Positions 7,567-17,350 are shown, counted from the stretch's first letter. The stretch is 64,000 nucleotides of DNA from Alphaproteobacteria bacterium (GCA_947475445.1 CANJLC010000003.1:1-64000); one strand, 5' to 3'. The notes: generated by a model from the sequence alone, not told the origin. Program-made: numbers and translations.

Positions 7567-10509
7567 CTAGTAACTGGCGCGCACGCCGATGCGGAATGTG
7601 CGGCCCAGCTGGTCATAGACGGAAGTGTAGGTTCCCTGCGGATGGATGGTGCTGGTCGTGAACATCAGCGCCACCGGAGGCGGGTTGCCCAGCGCGTTGT
7701 CGAGTGCGCCATAGAAGCTGATATTGTCGTTCCAGCGATAGTTGCCGCGCAGGTCCATGAAGGCCGTCAGCGGAACATGGAACCACTTCGGATCGATGGC
7801 TTCCGGATCGCCGCCTGCCTGGTTGGCCAAATTGCCGGTGTTCCACTGGTTGTTGAGGGTGCCGGTGCCGAACCAGCGGCCTGAAATGGTGGCCGTCAGG
7901 GCGCCTTCCTCATAAGACGCTTCGACAACGCCCTTCCATTTCGGCGTGCCGGTGGACAGCGGCGCTCGGCCGCCGCCCATGACGCCGGCATAGTTGTTGG
8001 TCTGGGTTCCGGGCTGGGACTGGGTGAGCTGGTCCTGGTAGGTATCGGTGCTCATCAGGTTGAGCTGTCCATTCCAGAAGTCGAAGCCGTAATTCGCCTG
8101 GATGTCGAAGCCTGAGGCCGAAATCGTGGATATATTGACGGTGTATTGGTCAACGCCGCTGAGCGCGGGACCTTTCGCGCCAACCGGACCGGCGAAGGTC
8201 AGGCGCGCGCAAAGCGGGTCGTTGATGTTGGTGGTGCAGGTGTTGGTGATAATGGTGTTGGAGATCGTGCCAAGCGCCTTGGTCAGGTTGATGCTGAAAT
8301 AGTCCACCGAGAGCTGCAGGCCGTCGATCCAGCGGGGTGACAGAACCACACCGGCTGAGATGGTGCGCGCAACTTCAGGTTCCAGGTTCGGATTGCCATG
8401 CGTGTTGGTGAAGGTGGCAACCAAAGCCTGCGTCTTCGGATCGATGTTGGTGCCGCTGGATTGGAGCGCCACGGCGAACAAATCGTTCAGCGAAGGCGCA
8501 CGAATGTCCACCGACCAGGTGGTGCGCAGCTTGACGTCGTCATTGATCTGGCTGGTGGCGCCCAGCTTCCAGGTCTCGACCATGCCCGAGGTGGAGTAGT
8601 CGGTGATGCGGCCCGCCATGGAGATGTCGAGCGACTCGACGATATTGTTCTTCAGGATCGGGGCGTCAATTTCGCCGAAGGCTTCATAGGTGATGTAGTG
8701 AACCGAGGGGAAGCTGGTCCAGTTGCCCGTGGACCATTCGGCGTTGAAGCCGCGCGGATCGGCGAAGGAGACCGCCGCTTCCATGCGGTAACCGCCACCG
8801 AACGCGACGGCGACCTTGCCGGCCGGCAATTCCCAAGGAAGGACGCCCTGGACCTGGCCGGCGACTTCGTCCTGGTTCATCTGCGTGTTCTGGTAATCTT
8901 CGTTCGGCGGCGCAACCCAGCGCAGCGATTCCGACGTGATGCCCTGCTCGCCAAAGACGCTGTAGGGGATACAGCCATTGGTGGGCGCAGTGAGGGTCGA
9001 GCGGCAGGCAATGACGCCCAGCGCAAGACCGGATGTGCCGCGGTTGGCGGTTGTGACGGTGATCGCGTCCTGCGCCAGGGCGCGGCGGGCGATCAGATCG
9101 TTGGACCAGGCATGGGTGACGTAACGCACCGTGGAATGCTGGTAGAAGGCATTCCAGGACCAGTTGTCGCCGATCGTGCCGTCCAGGGTGAAGACGCCGC
9201 GCATCAGCTGATGCTGGTTGGTGGTGATGGACGGTCCGAGGGCCTGCATTCCCTTGGAGAAGAACTCGTCATTCTTGACATTGGAGGGCACCCCGGCCTG
9301 TTCCATGATGCCCATGGTGAAGGAGGTAATGCCGCCGGTCGTCATGGCCGCGCGCACCGATGCGGGGATGTAGGCATTGTCGGACTTGATCACCAGGCCG
9401 AGCTGGTAGTTGGCCTGGCCGAAATTCTTGGCGCTGGTATTGCCATAATTGAGCTGCAGCGAGGCGCTGATGGTGTCGCTCAGCTTGTATTTGGCATAGC
9501 CGAAGAAGGTATAACGACGGTGCGGCACGCCCGAGAAGCTGACCGGGACCTGGGTGTCATTCTTGTCCAGCGATCCGCCATTGGAGATAGTGCCCAGCGT
9601 GACATTGCCAAAATCCACGCGCTGCGGATTGCCGTTGCCGACGAATTCGATGCCGCGCAGCGCATTGGCGGCCGCGGCATTGGCGCCGCTGCCGGCCGGG
9701 CTGGAGACGATCAGGCCGCCGATGGTGAAGGTGGCAAAGCCCACATTGTTGGCCACGGTGTAGCGGTATTTGCCCGTGCCGGGGACATAAGACGGATCGC
9801 TGACGATGAAGGAATCACTGAACCATTTCAGGTTGCCCTGCAGCACCAGGTCGGGACGATATTCAAACTCGGCGCCCAGGATGATGTGGCCGCGGCCGCC
9901 CAAAACATCCGAGCCATAAGCACCCGATGTGTTCAGCGTGCGGTAGCTGCCCTGCGAATTGTTGCCAACCATAAGGTTGGCTTTCCAGCCGTCGAAATTC
10001 TTGTTGAGCACATAGTTCACGACACCGGCCACGGCGTCAGAACCCCAGGTGGCCGAGGCGCCGGCCGTCACGATGTCGACGCGGGAAACCACCACGCCCG
10101 GAATGGTCGACGTATCCACGCCGCCGGACAAGGCCGACTGGACCACGCGCTGGCCGTCGAACAGCACCAGGGTGCGGTTGGCGCCGATGCTGCGCAGGTT
10201 GATGGTATTCAGGCCTTCGGTGCCGCTGATGGCGCCGCCATTGTTAATGCTGTTGGAGCTCGGGGGCGACGTCACCATCGGCAGGGCGCGCACGGAGTCG
10301 GAAATATTGGCGAAGGCCGCCTTTTCCAGCTGCGCTGTGCCGACCACCGTCACCGGGGTGGGCTGGGAATAGCCGGCGATGGAAATGCGCGAGGCGCTGA
10401 CCACCACTTGCTCGATATCGTCCTGTGCCTGTGCGCCTGTCAGCGACATGGCCGTCATCAAGGCCGCCGTCGAGCCGCCAAGCATCAGCTTCTGAAGAAG
10501 ATTATCCAT
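7567..10509 (-). CDS. TonB-dependent outer-membrane receptor
   Basis: Large TBDR of 980 residues. The signal peptide ends at AQA (about 28). A TonB-box-like IEQVVVSA follows (32-39), then a plug with NLRSIGANRTLVLFDGQRVV (104-123) and GSDAVAGVVNYVLNKNFDG (156-174), and a long barrel ending in an aromatic GVRASY. This plug type is common in Caulobacterales, Sphingomonadales and Xanthomonadales, often near carbohydrate or aromatic utilisation genes. The substrate is not identifiable. Upstream on the same strand is a two-component system and downstream a PQQ dehydrogenase, so the substrate may be the compound oxidised in the periplasm (inference). Confidence 0.92.
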   Translation of the reverse strand: MDNLLQKLMLGGSTAALMTAMSLTGAQAQDDIEQVVVSASRISIAGYSQPTPVTVVGTAQLEKAAFANISDSVRALPMVTSPPSSNSINNGGAISGTEGLNTINLRSIGANRTLVLFDGQRVVQSALSGGVDTSTIPGVVVSRVDIVTAGASATWGSDAVAGVVNYVLNKNFDGWKANLMVGNNSQGSYRTLNTSGAYGSDVLGGRGHIILGAEFEYRPDLVLQGNLKWFSDSFIVSDPSYVPGTGKYRYTVANNVGFATFTIGGLIVSSPAGSGANAAAANALRGIEFVGNGNPQRVDFGNVTLGTISNGGSLDKNDTQVPVSFSGVPHRRYTFFGYAKYKLSDTISASLQLNYGNTSAKNFGQANYQLGLVIKSDNAYIPASVRAAMTTGGITSFTMGIMEQAGVPSNVKNDEFFSKGMQALGPSITTNQHQLMRGVFTLDGTIGDNWSWNAFYQHSTVRYVTHAWSNDLIARRALAQDAITVTTANRGTSGLALGVIACRSTLTAPTNGCIPYSVFGEQGITSESLRWVAPPNEDYQNTQMNQDEVAGQVQGVLPWELPAGKVAVAFGGGYRMEAAVSFADPRGFNAEWSTGNWTSFPSVHYITYEAFGEIDAPILKNNIVESLDISMAGRITDYSTSGMVETWKLGATSQINDDVKLRTTWSVDIRAPSLNDLFAVALQSSGTNIDPKTQALVATFTNTHGNPNLEPEVARTISAGVVLSPRWIDGLQLSVDYFSINLTKALGTISNTIITNTCTTNINDPLCARLTFAGPVGAKGPALSGVDQYTVNISTISASGFDIQANYGFDFWNGQLNLMSTDTYQDQLTQSQPGTQTNNYAGVMGGGRAPLSTGTPKWKGVVEASYEEGALTATISGRWFGTGTLNNQWNTGNLANQAGGDPEAIDPKWFHVPLTAFMDLRGNYRWNDNISFYGALDNALGNPPPVALMFTTSTIHPQGTYTSVYDQLGRTFRIGVRASY

Positions 10510-10628
10510 GCTGTCCCCCTGTTTGCGCTGTTTTTCGCGCCGTTTAGGGGGCCAATGTTTGGGAATTGCCGGAAGCGATCAACATGCGCCAAAAGCATGT
10601 TTTTTGTGTAAGTGGAACACCTACAAGA

Positions 10629-11300
10629 TCAGAAGTCCGAGCTGTCATGGTGCCAGCGCGTGGCCTCGCGCAAAAGCTCCGTGGCGGTCGAAAAATGCAG
10701 CTTTTGCTTGATTCTATGGCAATAGGCCTGGACCGTCTTGACGTTGACCTGCAGGCTTTCGGCGATCTTGCGGCTGGCCAGGCCCTGGCCCAGCAAATTG
10801 AAGACTTCCAGTTCCCGGTCGCTGAGCTCGCTCAAAAGGGCCCCGCCCTCCGGCTTGCGGCCGGCCAGGAACTTTTCGGCGAAAACACTGGCGATCTGGT
10901 CGCTCACCACGGTTCGCCCCGCCAGCACTTCGTGGATGGCGTTCAGGATCTGGCGGGTGGATTCGCGCTTCATCACATAGCCATGCGCCCCCGCCCGGAT
11001 GCAGCGCTCGGCATAGAGTTTTTCGTCATGCATGGACAGGATGATGATCTTGAGGCGCGGCAGCTCCGCCTTCAGGACTTTGATCAAGTCGAAGCCGGAA
11101 CTGCCATTGAGGGAAATGTCCACGATCGCCAGGTCCGGCTTCTTGGCGATGATCTCGCGCTCGGCCCGCAGGGCGTTGTCGGATTCGCCGCAGATTGCCA
11201 GGTCCGGTTCCTGCGCGATCAGGGAGGCCAGGGATTCGCGCATCAAAGGATGGTCGTCCACCAGGTAGATAAGTGTCTTCTCAGCTTTCCCCTTAGGCAT
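10629..11300 (-). CDS. NarL/FixJ-family response regulator
   Basis: Cytoplasmic DNA-binding regulator of 223 residues. The receiver domain (about 9-125) has acidic Asp15-Asp16, phospho-acceptor Asp61, Ser89 and Lys111 in the expected places. The LuxR-type helix-turn-helix spans about 155-215, with LSDRELEVFNLLGQGLASRK. The start codon lies inside the end of the histidine kinase gene (8-bp overlap), so the two are co-translated and form a cognate pair. The next gene downstream on the same strand, 119 bp away, is the TonB receptor, the most likely target. Confidence 0.93.
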   Translation of the reverse strand: MPKGKAEKTLIYLVDDHPLMRESLASLIAQEPDLAICGESDNALRAEREIIAKKPDLAIVDISLNGSSGFDLIKVLKAELPRLKIIILSMHDEKLYAERCIRAGAHGYVMKRESTRQILNAIHEVLAGRTVVSDQIASVFAEKFLAGRKPEGGALLSELSDRELEVFNLLGQGLASRKIAESLQVNVKTVQAYCHRIKQKLHFSTATELLREATRWHHDSSDF

Positions 11301-12378
11301 CCATCAGCTCCGGTACCAGGCAGATGAGTTCGGCGCCGCCATCCTTGTTGCTGCCGAACGAAAATTCCCCGCCCATGAATTTGGCGCGCGCCGCCATGAT
11401 TTCCAGGCCCATGCCCCGGCGTTCCGGCAGCGGCTGGGCAAAGCCGCGGCCATTGTCGGAAATGCGCAAATGCAGCCCGGTGTCGGTGTCTTCCAGCAGG
11501 ATGGTGATTTGCGTGGCCTTGCCATGGCGGATGGCGTTGCTCACGCCTTCCTGGACGATGCGGTACAGATGCGCCGCCTTGGCCGGCGTCGGCACCAGCA
11601 CCGGCAGGTGGCATTCAAAGCGGCACTGGATGCCAAACAGGTTGGAGGTGGCTGTGGCATATTCCTCCAGCGCCTGCATCAGTCCGTCATCGCGCATTTC
11701 AACGGGATGCAGCCCCTTGGTGATGGCGCGCGCCAGCGGAATGGCATCTTCGATGAGATTCACGATCTGGCGGGCCTTCAGGGCCTGGGGCAAATTATCG
11801 CTCTCCAGGCTGCGGGCATGGGCGTAGCCGGCCAGCGCCGTGGCGCTCAGATGCTGGCAAAGCCCGTCATGCAGGTCGCGGCCGATGCGGCGCTGTTCGC
11901 GCTCGCTGACATTGAGCATCTCGCGCTCCAGTCTTTCACGCTCGGCGATTTCCTGCGCCAGCGCCACGCCGCGCGCATTGGCGAGATTTTCAAGATTGTG
12001 CTGCAGGTAATTCAGCCGCGCCAGCACCACGCTCAAGAACGTATAAAAAGTGATGCGCGTGAGCCCGATAAAAAAAAGGACAATCGGCGCGGCGGCAGGT
12101 CCCACCAAATGTTCCGTTGCCGCGAATAAGACCAGGCAAAGAATGGACAGTACAAAGGCTGCCAAAGAACCCACAAACCAGGCCATCACGGAAATCGGTA
12201 TGGCGTACAGAACCGTCAGCGACATCTTCATCCGCACGCTGTATTCGAGCCATGCGATTAAAAAGGCTAGCGCTATGCAGCCCAAAACGACTTGCCAGTG
12301 CGCACGCCGCGCGATCACGCTGCCAAGCGGCTTCACGCAGTCTTCCCAGAGATATCTACGAATGCGCCCAAGGCTCAT
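11293..12378 (-). CDS. Membrane sensor histidine kinase, NarX/DesK type
   Basis: Inner-membrane sensor of 361 residues. Four hydrophobic helices lie at about 30-46, 53-70, 72-88 and 98-120, with almost no periplasmic loop, so it probably senses a membrane or cytoplasmic signal. A linker coiled coil follows (about 125-160). The HisKA_3 dimerisation box is RRIGRDLHDGLCQHLSA with His170, and the ATPase has Asn280, DNGRG (307-311) and GMGL (321-324). It overlaps its regulator by 8 bp. The signal is unknown. Confidence 0.9.
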   Translation of the reverse strand: MSLGRIRRYLWEDCVKPLGSVIARRAHWQVVLGCIALAFLIAWLEYSVRMKMSLTVLYAIPISVMAWFVGSLAAFVLSILCLVLFAATEHLVGPAAAPIVLFFIGLTRITFYTFLSVVLARLNYLQHNLENLANARGVALAQEIAERERLEREMLNVSEREQRRIGRDLHDGLCQHLSATALAGYAHARSLESDNLPQALKARQIVNLIEDAIPLARAITKGLHPVEMRDDGLMQALEEYATATSNLFGIQCRFECHLPVLVPTPAKAAHLYRIVQEGVSNAIRHGKATQITILLEDTDTGLHLRISDNGRGFAQPLPERRGMGLEIMAARAKFMGGEFSFGSNKDGGAELICLVPELMDA

Positions 12379-12492
12379 CAGAACCTCCCCTTCCGGCGGT
12401 CATCTGTCGCAACCGCTCACGTCGATAATTTAGCACGGATGGAATAAAACCCAAACCCGTAATAGGATTACCGGGTTCCAGCCGGAGTTCCG

Positions 12493-13419
12493 ATGCCCGA
12501 CACGATCTTCAAAAATGTGCCCGGCATGAGGAATGCGGCTGCGGTTCCCGTGGTGGAGGTCGACAGCCTTCCCGAAAGCCTGTTCAACAGCAAATATGTC
12601 GACAAGAGCCAGCCCTGCGTCATCCGGGGCGCCGTCCGGGGCTGGCCGGCGCGGGAAAAATGGCGCGATGCGCAATACCTCAAGCGCCGCGCCGGGCACC
12701 ATCCCGTGCTGTTCTTTCCCCATGAGAACCACATCACCTATGACCGGATGATGGCGGGACGCGAGGAGATGCGCTTTGCCGATGCGGTGGACCGGCTCTT
12801 TTCAGACAAATGGAGCGTCGCCACCCTGGGGCTGCAGGAGGAACTGACCGAACTGCGCGCCGATGTGGGCCGTTTTTCCTTCCTGACCCAGGCGCAGCAA
12901 TCCTTTCTCTATCCGCCGATCCGCTTTTTCGTTTATCGCAATGCCGGCTCGACCTGGCATTACCATCCGATGGACGAGACCCTGATGTGCCAGGTGATCG
13001 GCTCCAAGCAGGTCGGACTGGTCAGCGCCAGGACGCCGTTCCAGAAAACCCTGCAGGAGATTTTCCTCAGCGAGGATTATTACGAGGACGCCTCGGCCTG
13101 CCTGCGGCTGGACAATGCCGATCTCAGCTGGTTCACCGCCACGGTGGAAGAAGGCGATGCGCTGTATATCCCGCCGCTATGGTGGCACGGCATCATTCCC
13201 AAGAGCGAAAGTTTTGGCGTGACGGCGGCGGTGCCGTGGCGTTCGCCCCTGCCCGTGATTGCCGACACCATCAGGAAGATGGCGAGCGGCGATATCGAAA
13301 TGCTGGGCGGCACCAGCGAGGCGCAGGTCCAGGCGCTGGTGGACGTGGCGAAGCAGCTGGGGCTGGAGCGCGAGCTGGAAAAAGTCTTCCAGCTCGCCCA
13401 GGTCAGGAAGCTTGGCTGA
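12493..13419 (+). CDS. JmjC/cupin-8-like putative Fe(II) oxygenase
   Basis: Cytoplasmic protein of 308 residues with the cupin_8 (JmjC-like) layout: a PCVIRGAVRGWPA entry segment (41-53), then STWHYHPMDETLMCQVIGSK (153-172) and GDALYIPPLWWHGI (221-234). Family members usually read H-x-D at the first metal site. Here the aligned bases read His156-Tyr-His158, with Asp161 three residues on and His232 as the distal ligand. Either the metal site is altered or Asp161 is used. Related proteins occur next to TonB receptors in Caulobacterales and Sphingomonadales. It converges on such a receptor with 3 bp between the stops. Confidence 0.75.
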   Translation: MPDTIFKNVPGMRNAAAVPVVEVDSLPESLFNSKYVDKSQPCVIRGAVRGWPAREKWRDAQYLKRRAGHHPVLFFPHENHITYDRMMAGREEMRFADAVDRLFSDKWSVATLGLQEELTELRADVGRFSFLTQAQQSFLYPPIRFFVYRNAGSTWHYHPMDETLMCQVIGSKQVGLVSARTPFQKTLQEIFLSEDYYEDASACLRLDNADLSWFTATVEEGDALYIPPLWWHGIIPKSESFGVTAAVPWRSPLPVIADTIRKMASGDIEMLGGTSEAQVQALVDVAKQLGLERELEKVFQLAQVRKLG

Positions 13420-13422
13420 CGC

Positions 13423-16071
13423 CTAGAATTTATATTCCAGCGACATTCCCGTCATGCGCGGCGGCAGCGGCACGCATTGCAGCACGCCGGCCGTATTGGC
13501 GATGCCAAAGGATGCGTTGGGCGCCGAATTGAGCACGCCATTATATTCCGGGTAGCAGGCTTCCGTATTCACCACATTGGTCATGAACAGCGACAGGTCC
13601 ATATGGCTGCCGGCCAGATTGACCGCCCGCATGCGCAAATTGAGCAGGCCATAAGGGCTGGTGCGCTGGCTGGGATCAAAGTTGCGCATGTCGGCCAGGT
13701 AGCGCCCCTGCCAGTAATAATGCGCCATCAGGATCAAATCATCCACGGGCAGGATGAGGTTGTGCACGCCCGTGGCGTAACTCGCCGTTCCGTTCATCTG
13801 CCATGTCGGAAGCGGGAAAGGCGTGCCGGAGAGGTTGGTGGTGCCGGACGGCAGCAGGTAACCCGGCGGCGGGCTGAAAGTGTAGTCGGTGTAACGTGCG
13901 TCGAGATAGCTGCCCGAGTAATTGAGTGTCAGGCCCGGCAGCGGAATGGCGGTGATATCCCATTCCGCGCCATAGATATGCGCCTTGTTGGCGTTGAGCG
14001 TGACATTGTCATTGGTGGCGGCGGGACAGGCGGCGGCATTGTAGAGCGCCTGGGTGCAGGGTACGCCGCCGGGGCCGGTGGCGAGCGTGACGTTCGGCAG
14101 CGACGTCAGGATCTGCAGATTGTGATAGTTCGAGAAATAGCCCGCCAGGTTGGTGCGCACGGGAATGCCCAGCAGGTCCCAGTCGGACTTGATGCCGGCT
14201 TCGTAGTCGGTGACCTGCTCCGGCGCCGCCACGATCACGGCCGGCTGGATGGCGGAACTGTTGATTGCGCCGGCGCGATAGCCGCTGCGCATGGTGGCAT
14301 AGACCAAAGTGCCATCCCACACATCATGGTCCACCGCCAATGTATAGGTCGGCTTGTGGAAGCTGCGGTTGATGTCGACGCTGCAGTTGGCCAGCGGCAA
14401 CGGCTTGCCGTTCACATCGGTAAGTGTGCAGGAGCGGGTCTGGCCGGAATAGGAAATGCCGTTGAGCACATAGGGCGTGGCAGAAAACTGGCCAAGGGGC
14501 GGCAGCGGCGCCATGGTCGCGAGGGAGGGGAAGGTGACGGTCTGTGTCGCCAGATGGGCAAAGCGTTCGTCATAGGTGTAACGCACGCCCGCGGTGACGC
14601 GGGTATCGGACCAGATACTATAAGTGGCCTGGGCATAGGCGGCGTAGCTGGTATTGCGCAGGTCGTTGGTGGTGCGGTCCTGCAGGGTGATCTGCCGGCC
14701 TGCCGCGGCCGCCGGTGTGTTGGCGCTGGGCAGATAGAGATAGAACAAGCCGCCGTCATTGGGGCTCTGCTCCTGGAAGTAGAAGGCGCCCGCCGTCCAT
14801 TTGAGCTTGTCTTCCAGCGCGGTTCCATTGACCGTCAATTCCGACTGCCAAGACGTATAGTTGGGCGTGTCATAAATATAAGTGGCGGTGTCGTAAGGCA
14901 GGCCGCGGCCCACCGAAGTGCCGGCATTGTCCCACCAGCGATAGGAGGTCAGCCACTTCACGTTGATATCGTCGCTGAAGCTCTTGTTCACTTCGCCCGA
15001 AACCGTCTGGTAGTGACCGACATCAAGATTGCTGACGGTCTGTTCCACGCTCCAGAAGCCCGCAGCCTGTTCGCGCGCAATCGAGGACAGCAGCGAATTG
15101 TAGGTGGCGGCGGCCGGGTTGAGGCCCGTGACAGTGTTCGGCAGGGCGACCGTCAGATAGCTCGGCGCAATGACATGGCCCAGCAGGTCGGTGAAGCCGG
15201 TGCAAGTGCCGGGAATGTTGCAGATCGAGGGACGGTTGTTGCGCGGCACGGTGCCTACGAAATAGCCCAGATCGTGATAGGACGAGCCGGTGTCATGCTC
15301 GCCCGCCAGGTTGACGCGCAGGATGACGTTGAAGCTTTCGTCGCCCACATATTTGAGCGACAGGTTGGCCGCCATCTTGTTGCTGCCCATCGCCGGCTGG
15401 CGATTGGTGAAGCCGGTGGCCGGGTCGGTATACATGTTGGTCAGGTAGCCGCGCTGGTTGCTGGTCAGCACCGCGGCGCGGAAAAACAAATTGTCGGTCA
15501 GCGGAATGTTCAGCGCGCCTTGCGCTTCGGCGCGGCCATAATCGCCGCCCGTCACCTTGAGGTAGCCGCCAAATGTGTCGTCGGGCTCGCGGGTCCTGTA
15601 GAGGATCGCGCCGCCGGTGGAATTGCGTCCCACCAGCGTGCCTTGCGGCCCCTTCAGCACATCCACCGAATCCACATCGAACAGCGCGCCGGTAAGGCCC
15701 ACCGGGCGGGCCATGTAAACGCCATCCACGTAAATTGCAGCGGCGGTGTCGAACGACATCACCGACTGGCCCGAACTGGAATCAAAATCGCGCTGGCCGC
15801 GAATGGTGACGTTCAGCGTGTCCTGGCGGAAGGTGGTGGGCGCGATATAGACCGACGGCGTGGCATAGCGCAGATCCTCGATGGTGCGGACGCTGAGCCG
15901 GTCAAGCGCCGCCTGGTCGAAGGCCGTGATGGAAATCGGAACGGCCTGGAGATCTTCGGCGCGCTTGCGCGCCGTGACGATCACCGTCTCAAGGCCGAGG
16001 TCCTGCGCCAACAGCGGCTGCGGACCGAGAAGGGCAACAATGCCCGCCGACAACATCATGATTTTGCGCAT
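13423..16071 (-). CDS. TonB-dependent outer-membrane receptor
   Basis: TBDR of 882 residues. The signal peptide ends near residue 22 (LLA/QD), and a TonB-box-like LETVIVTA follows at 27-34. The plug domain carries VLKGPQGTLVGRNSTGGAI (138-156). The barrel ends in YKF. The plug resembles the first receptor (1482-4079) more than the second, which is also the case for iron-siderophore-like and plant-compound receptors, so the class does not reveal the substrate. No obvious terminator separates it from the convergent cupin gene; transcripts probably overlap. Confidence 0.91.
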   Translation of the reverse strand: MRKIMMLSAGIVALLGPQPLLAQDLGLETVIVTARKRAEDLQAVPISITAFDQAALDRLSVRTIEDLRYATPSVYIAPTTFRQDTLNVTIRGQRDFDSSSGQSVMSFDTAAAIYVDGVYMARPVGLTGALFDVDSVDVLKGPQGTLVGRNSTGGAILYRTREPDDTFGGYLKVTGGDYGRAEAQGALNIPLTDNLFFRAAVLTSNQRGYLTNMYTDPATGFTNRQPAMGSNKMAANLSLKYVGDESFNVILRVNLAGEHDTGSSYHDLGYFVGTVPRNNRPSICNIPGTCTGFTDLLGHVIAPSYLTVALPNTVTGLNPAAATYNSLLSSIAREQAAGFWSVEQTVSNLDVGHYQTVSGEVNKSFSDDINVKWLTSYRWWDNAGTSVGRGLPYDTATYIYDTPNYTSWQSELTVNGTALEDKLKWTAGAFYFQEQSPNDGGLFYLYLPSANTPAAAAGRQITLQDRTTNDLRNTSYAAYAQATYSIWSDTRVTAGVRYTYDERFAHLATQTVTFPSLATMAPLPPLGQFSATPYVLNGISYSGQTRSCTLTDVNGKPLPLANCSVDINRSFHKPTYTLAVDHDVWDGTLVYATMRSGYRAGAINSSAIQPAVIVAAPEQVTDYEAGIKSDWDLLGIPVRTNLAGYFSNYHNLQILTSLPNVTLATGPGGVPCTQALYNAAACPAATNDNVTLNANKAHIYGAEWDITAIPLPGLTLNYSGSYLDARYTDYTFSPPPGYLLPSGTTNLSGTPFPLPTWQMNGTASYATGVHNLILPVDDLILMAHYYWQGRYLADMRNFDPSQRTSPYGLLNLRMRAVNLAGSHMDLSLFMTNVVNTEACYPEYNGVLNSAPNASFGIANTAGVLQCVPLPPRMTGMSLEYKF

Positions 16072-16575
16072 AATATATTCCCGCCCTATTCTTTTATGGG
16101 CGCAGATTTACAGGGGAAGGCGGCAAAAATGAAGTGCAGAACGGCAACAGGCCCCCGCCAAAGGCCCGGTTGCGCGCTTTGACCAAGCACGGCTTTCCAA
16201 AAGGCGCAGGCCTGACGGCCCTGATCCTGAGCCTTGGTTTTGGGGTTGCGGTCGTGCAAATCCCGCCTTTGGCGGAGGCGCCGCCCTTGTCCCAGAATGA
16301 TCTGGCCAGCCGCCCGGAAATCAGGTCACGCCCGGAAAATCTGATGTTGCGGAACCTGCGCCGCCATCCCGAGCCCCATCCTTGATAGCTGGGGACGAAT
16401 TGCGGCAGTGCTACCCCGTGACCTTGCCCTATGCTGCAATCGTGCCTGACATTCGGTCGCAGGGTCGAAAATGACGGAACTTCCCCTTGTTCCCGGCGCT
16501 ACCAATCCCGATATTCAACGTTAACGGAATCACCGCGTAACCATTTTTTATTGAGATTCCAGCGTATTGGTCGGC
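16072..16575. other. 504-bp intergenic region
   Basis: The gap separates a TonB receptor and mlaA, which are transcribed away from each other, so it must hold both promoters. I see no RNA gene or strong repeat. It contains one possible small membrane-protein ORF (16134-16385) and an AT-rich stretch just before mlaA (about 16530-16560) that could hold its promoter. No clear -35/-10 pair was recognised. Confidence 0.6.
16134..16385 (+). CDS. Possible small membrane protein (83 aa)
   Basis: An open frame with a GTG start encodes 83 residues: a basic N-terminus, one hydrophobic segment (about residues 26-45) and a Pro/Arg-rich tail. The basic-hydrophobic pattern fits a small membrane or exported protein. 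There is no clear Shine-Dalgarno site for the GTG and I do not recognise a family. It may be a chance ORF in a promoter region. Confidence 0.25.
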   Translation: MQNGNRPPPKARLRALTKHGFPKGAGLTALILSLGFGVAVVQIPPLAEAPPLSQNDLASRPEIRSRPENLMLRNLRRHPEPHP

Positions 16576-17304
16576 ATGAAGACGCAATTTTCCATCCTGG
16601 CAGTGCTTTGCGCGACGTTGGCGCTGAGTGCCTGCGCCTCGCCGGATCCCGCCTCGCTGGCGCAAAACGACCCGTGGGAAAAGACCAACCGCGCCGTCTT
16701 CAAATTCGACATCCAGCTCGATCACGCTGTCGCCACCCCGGTGGCGAAGTTCTACCGCGCCGCCGTACCCGAAGTGGCGCGTGACGGCATTCACAACGCG
16801 CTGACCAACCTCAATTCGCCCGTGATCTTCGTCAATGACACGCTGCAGGGCGATGGCAGCAAGGCCACCGATACGGTGGGCCGCTTTGTTATCAACTCCA
16901 CCGTCGGCCTGGCCGGCCTGATGGATGTCGCCGCCCGCATGGACATTCCCTATCATGACAATGATTTCGGCATCACCATGGGCAAGGGCGGCGCCGCCGA
17001 AGGCTCGTACCTAGTGCTGCCCTTCGTCGGCCCCAAGCCGCCGCGCGACCTGATTGGCACCGGCGTGGACATTGCCTTCGATCCCCTCACCTACATGACC
17101 TGGAACAATTCCACGCTCTACATGATCGTGCGTTCCGGCCTTGGCGTGCTGGACAGCCGCGCCGCCACTATTGACGCGGTGGAATCCATCGAGCGCTCCT
17201 CGATTGATTTCTATGCCACCACCCGCAGCCTGTACCGCCAGAACCGTGCCGCCCAGATCAATGACGGCACCGCGGCGGAAAATTCGGACCTGCCGAATTT
17301 CTGA
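16576..17304 (+). CDS. mlaA: MlaA/VacJ phospholipid-transport lipoprotein
   Basis: Outer-membrane lipoprotein that removes misplaced phospholipids from the outer leaflet and hands them to MlaC. The 242-residue product has a lipobox (LALSAC, Cys20), the family signature NDPWEKTNRAVFKFD (31-45), and the conserved GDGSKATDTVGRF and DFGITMGKGG segments of VacJ. The start is the ATG at 16576; a TTG three codons earlier was rejected. The mlaBCDEF genes are not in the window, which is common in alphaproteobacteria. Confidence 0.92.
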   Translation: MKTQFSILAVLCATLALSACASPDPASLAQNDPWEKTNRAVFKFDIQLDHAVATPVAKFYRAAVPEVARDGIHNALTNLNSPVIFVNDTLQGDGSKATDTVGRFVINSTVGLAGLMDVAARMDIPYHDNDFGITMGKGGAAEGSYLVLPFVGPKPPRDLIGTGVDIAFDPLTYMTWNNSTLYMIVRSGLGVLDSRAATIDAVESIERSSIDFYATTRSLYRQNRAAQINDGTAAENSDLPNF

Positions 17305-17350
17305 AGGCGAACGTATTAATTAAAATGAGCGCCCGCGGAACTTTGCGTTT

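Noticed and set aside
13477-16182. 901-codon plus-strand ORF antisense to the third TonB receptor, and similar long antisense ORFs at 5309-7570, 8398-10611 and 27973-30033
   Set aside because: They mirror real genes in GC-rich DNA, have no recognisable domains and are rich in Gly, Arg, Ala and His, as expected for reverse-complement shadows.
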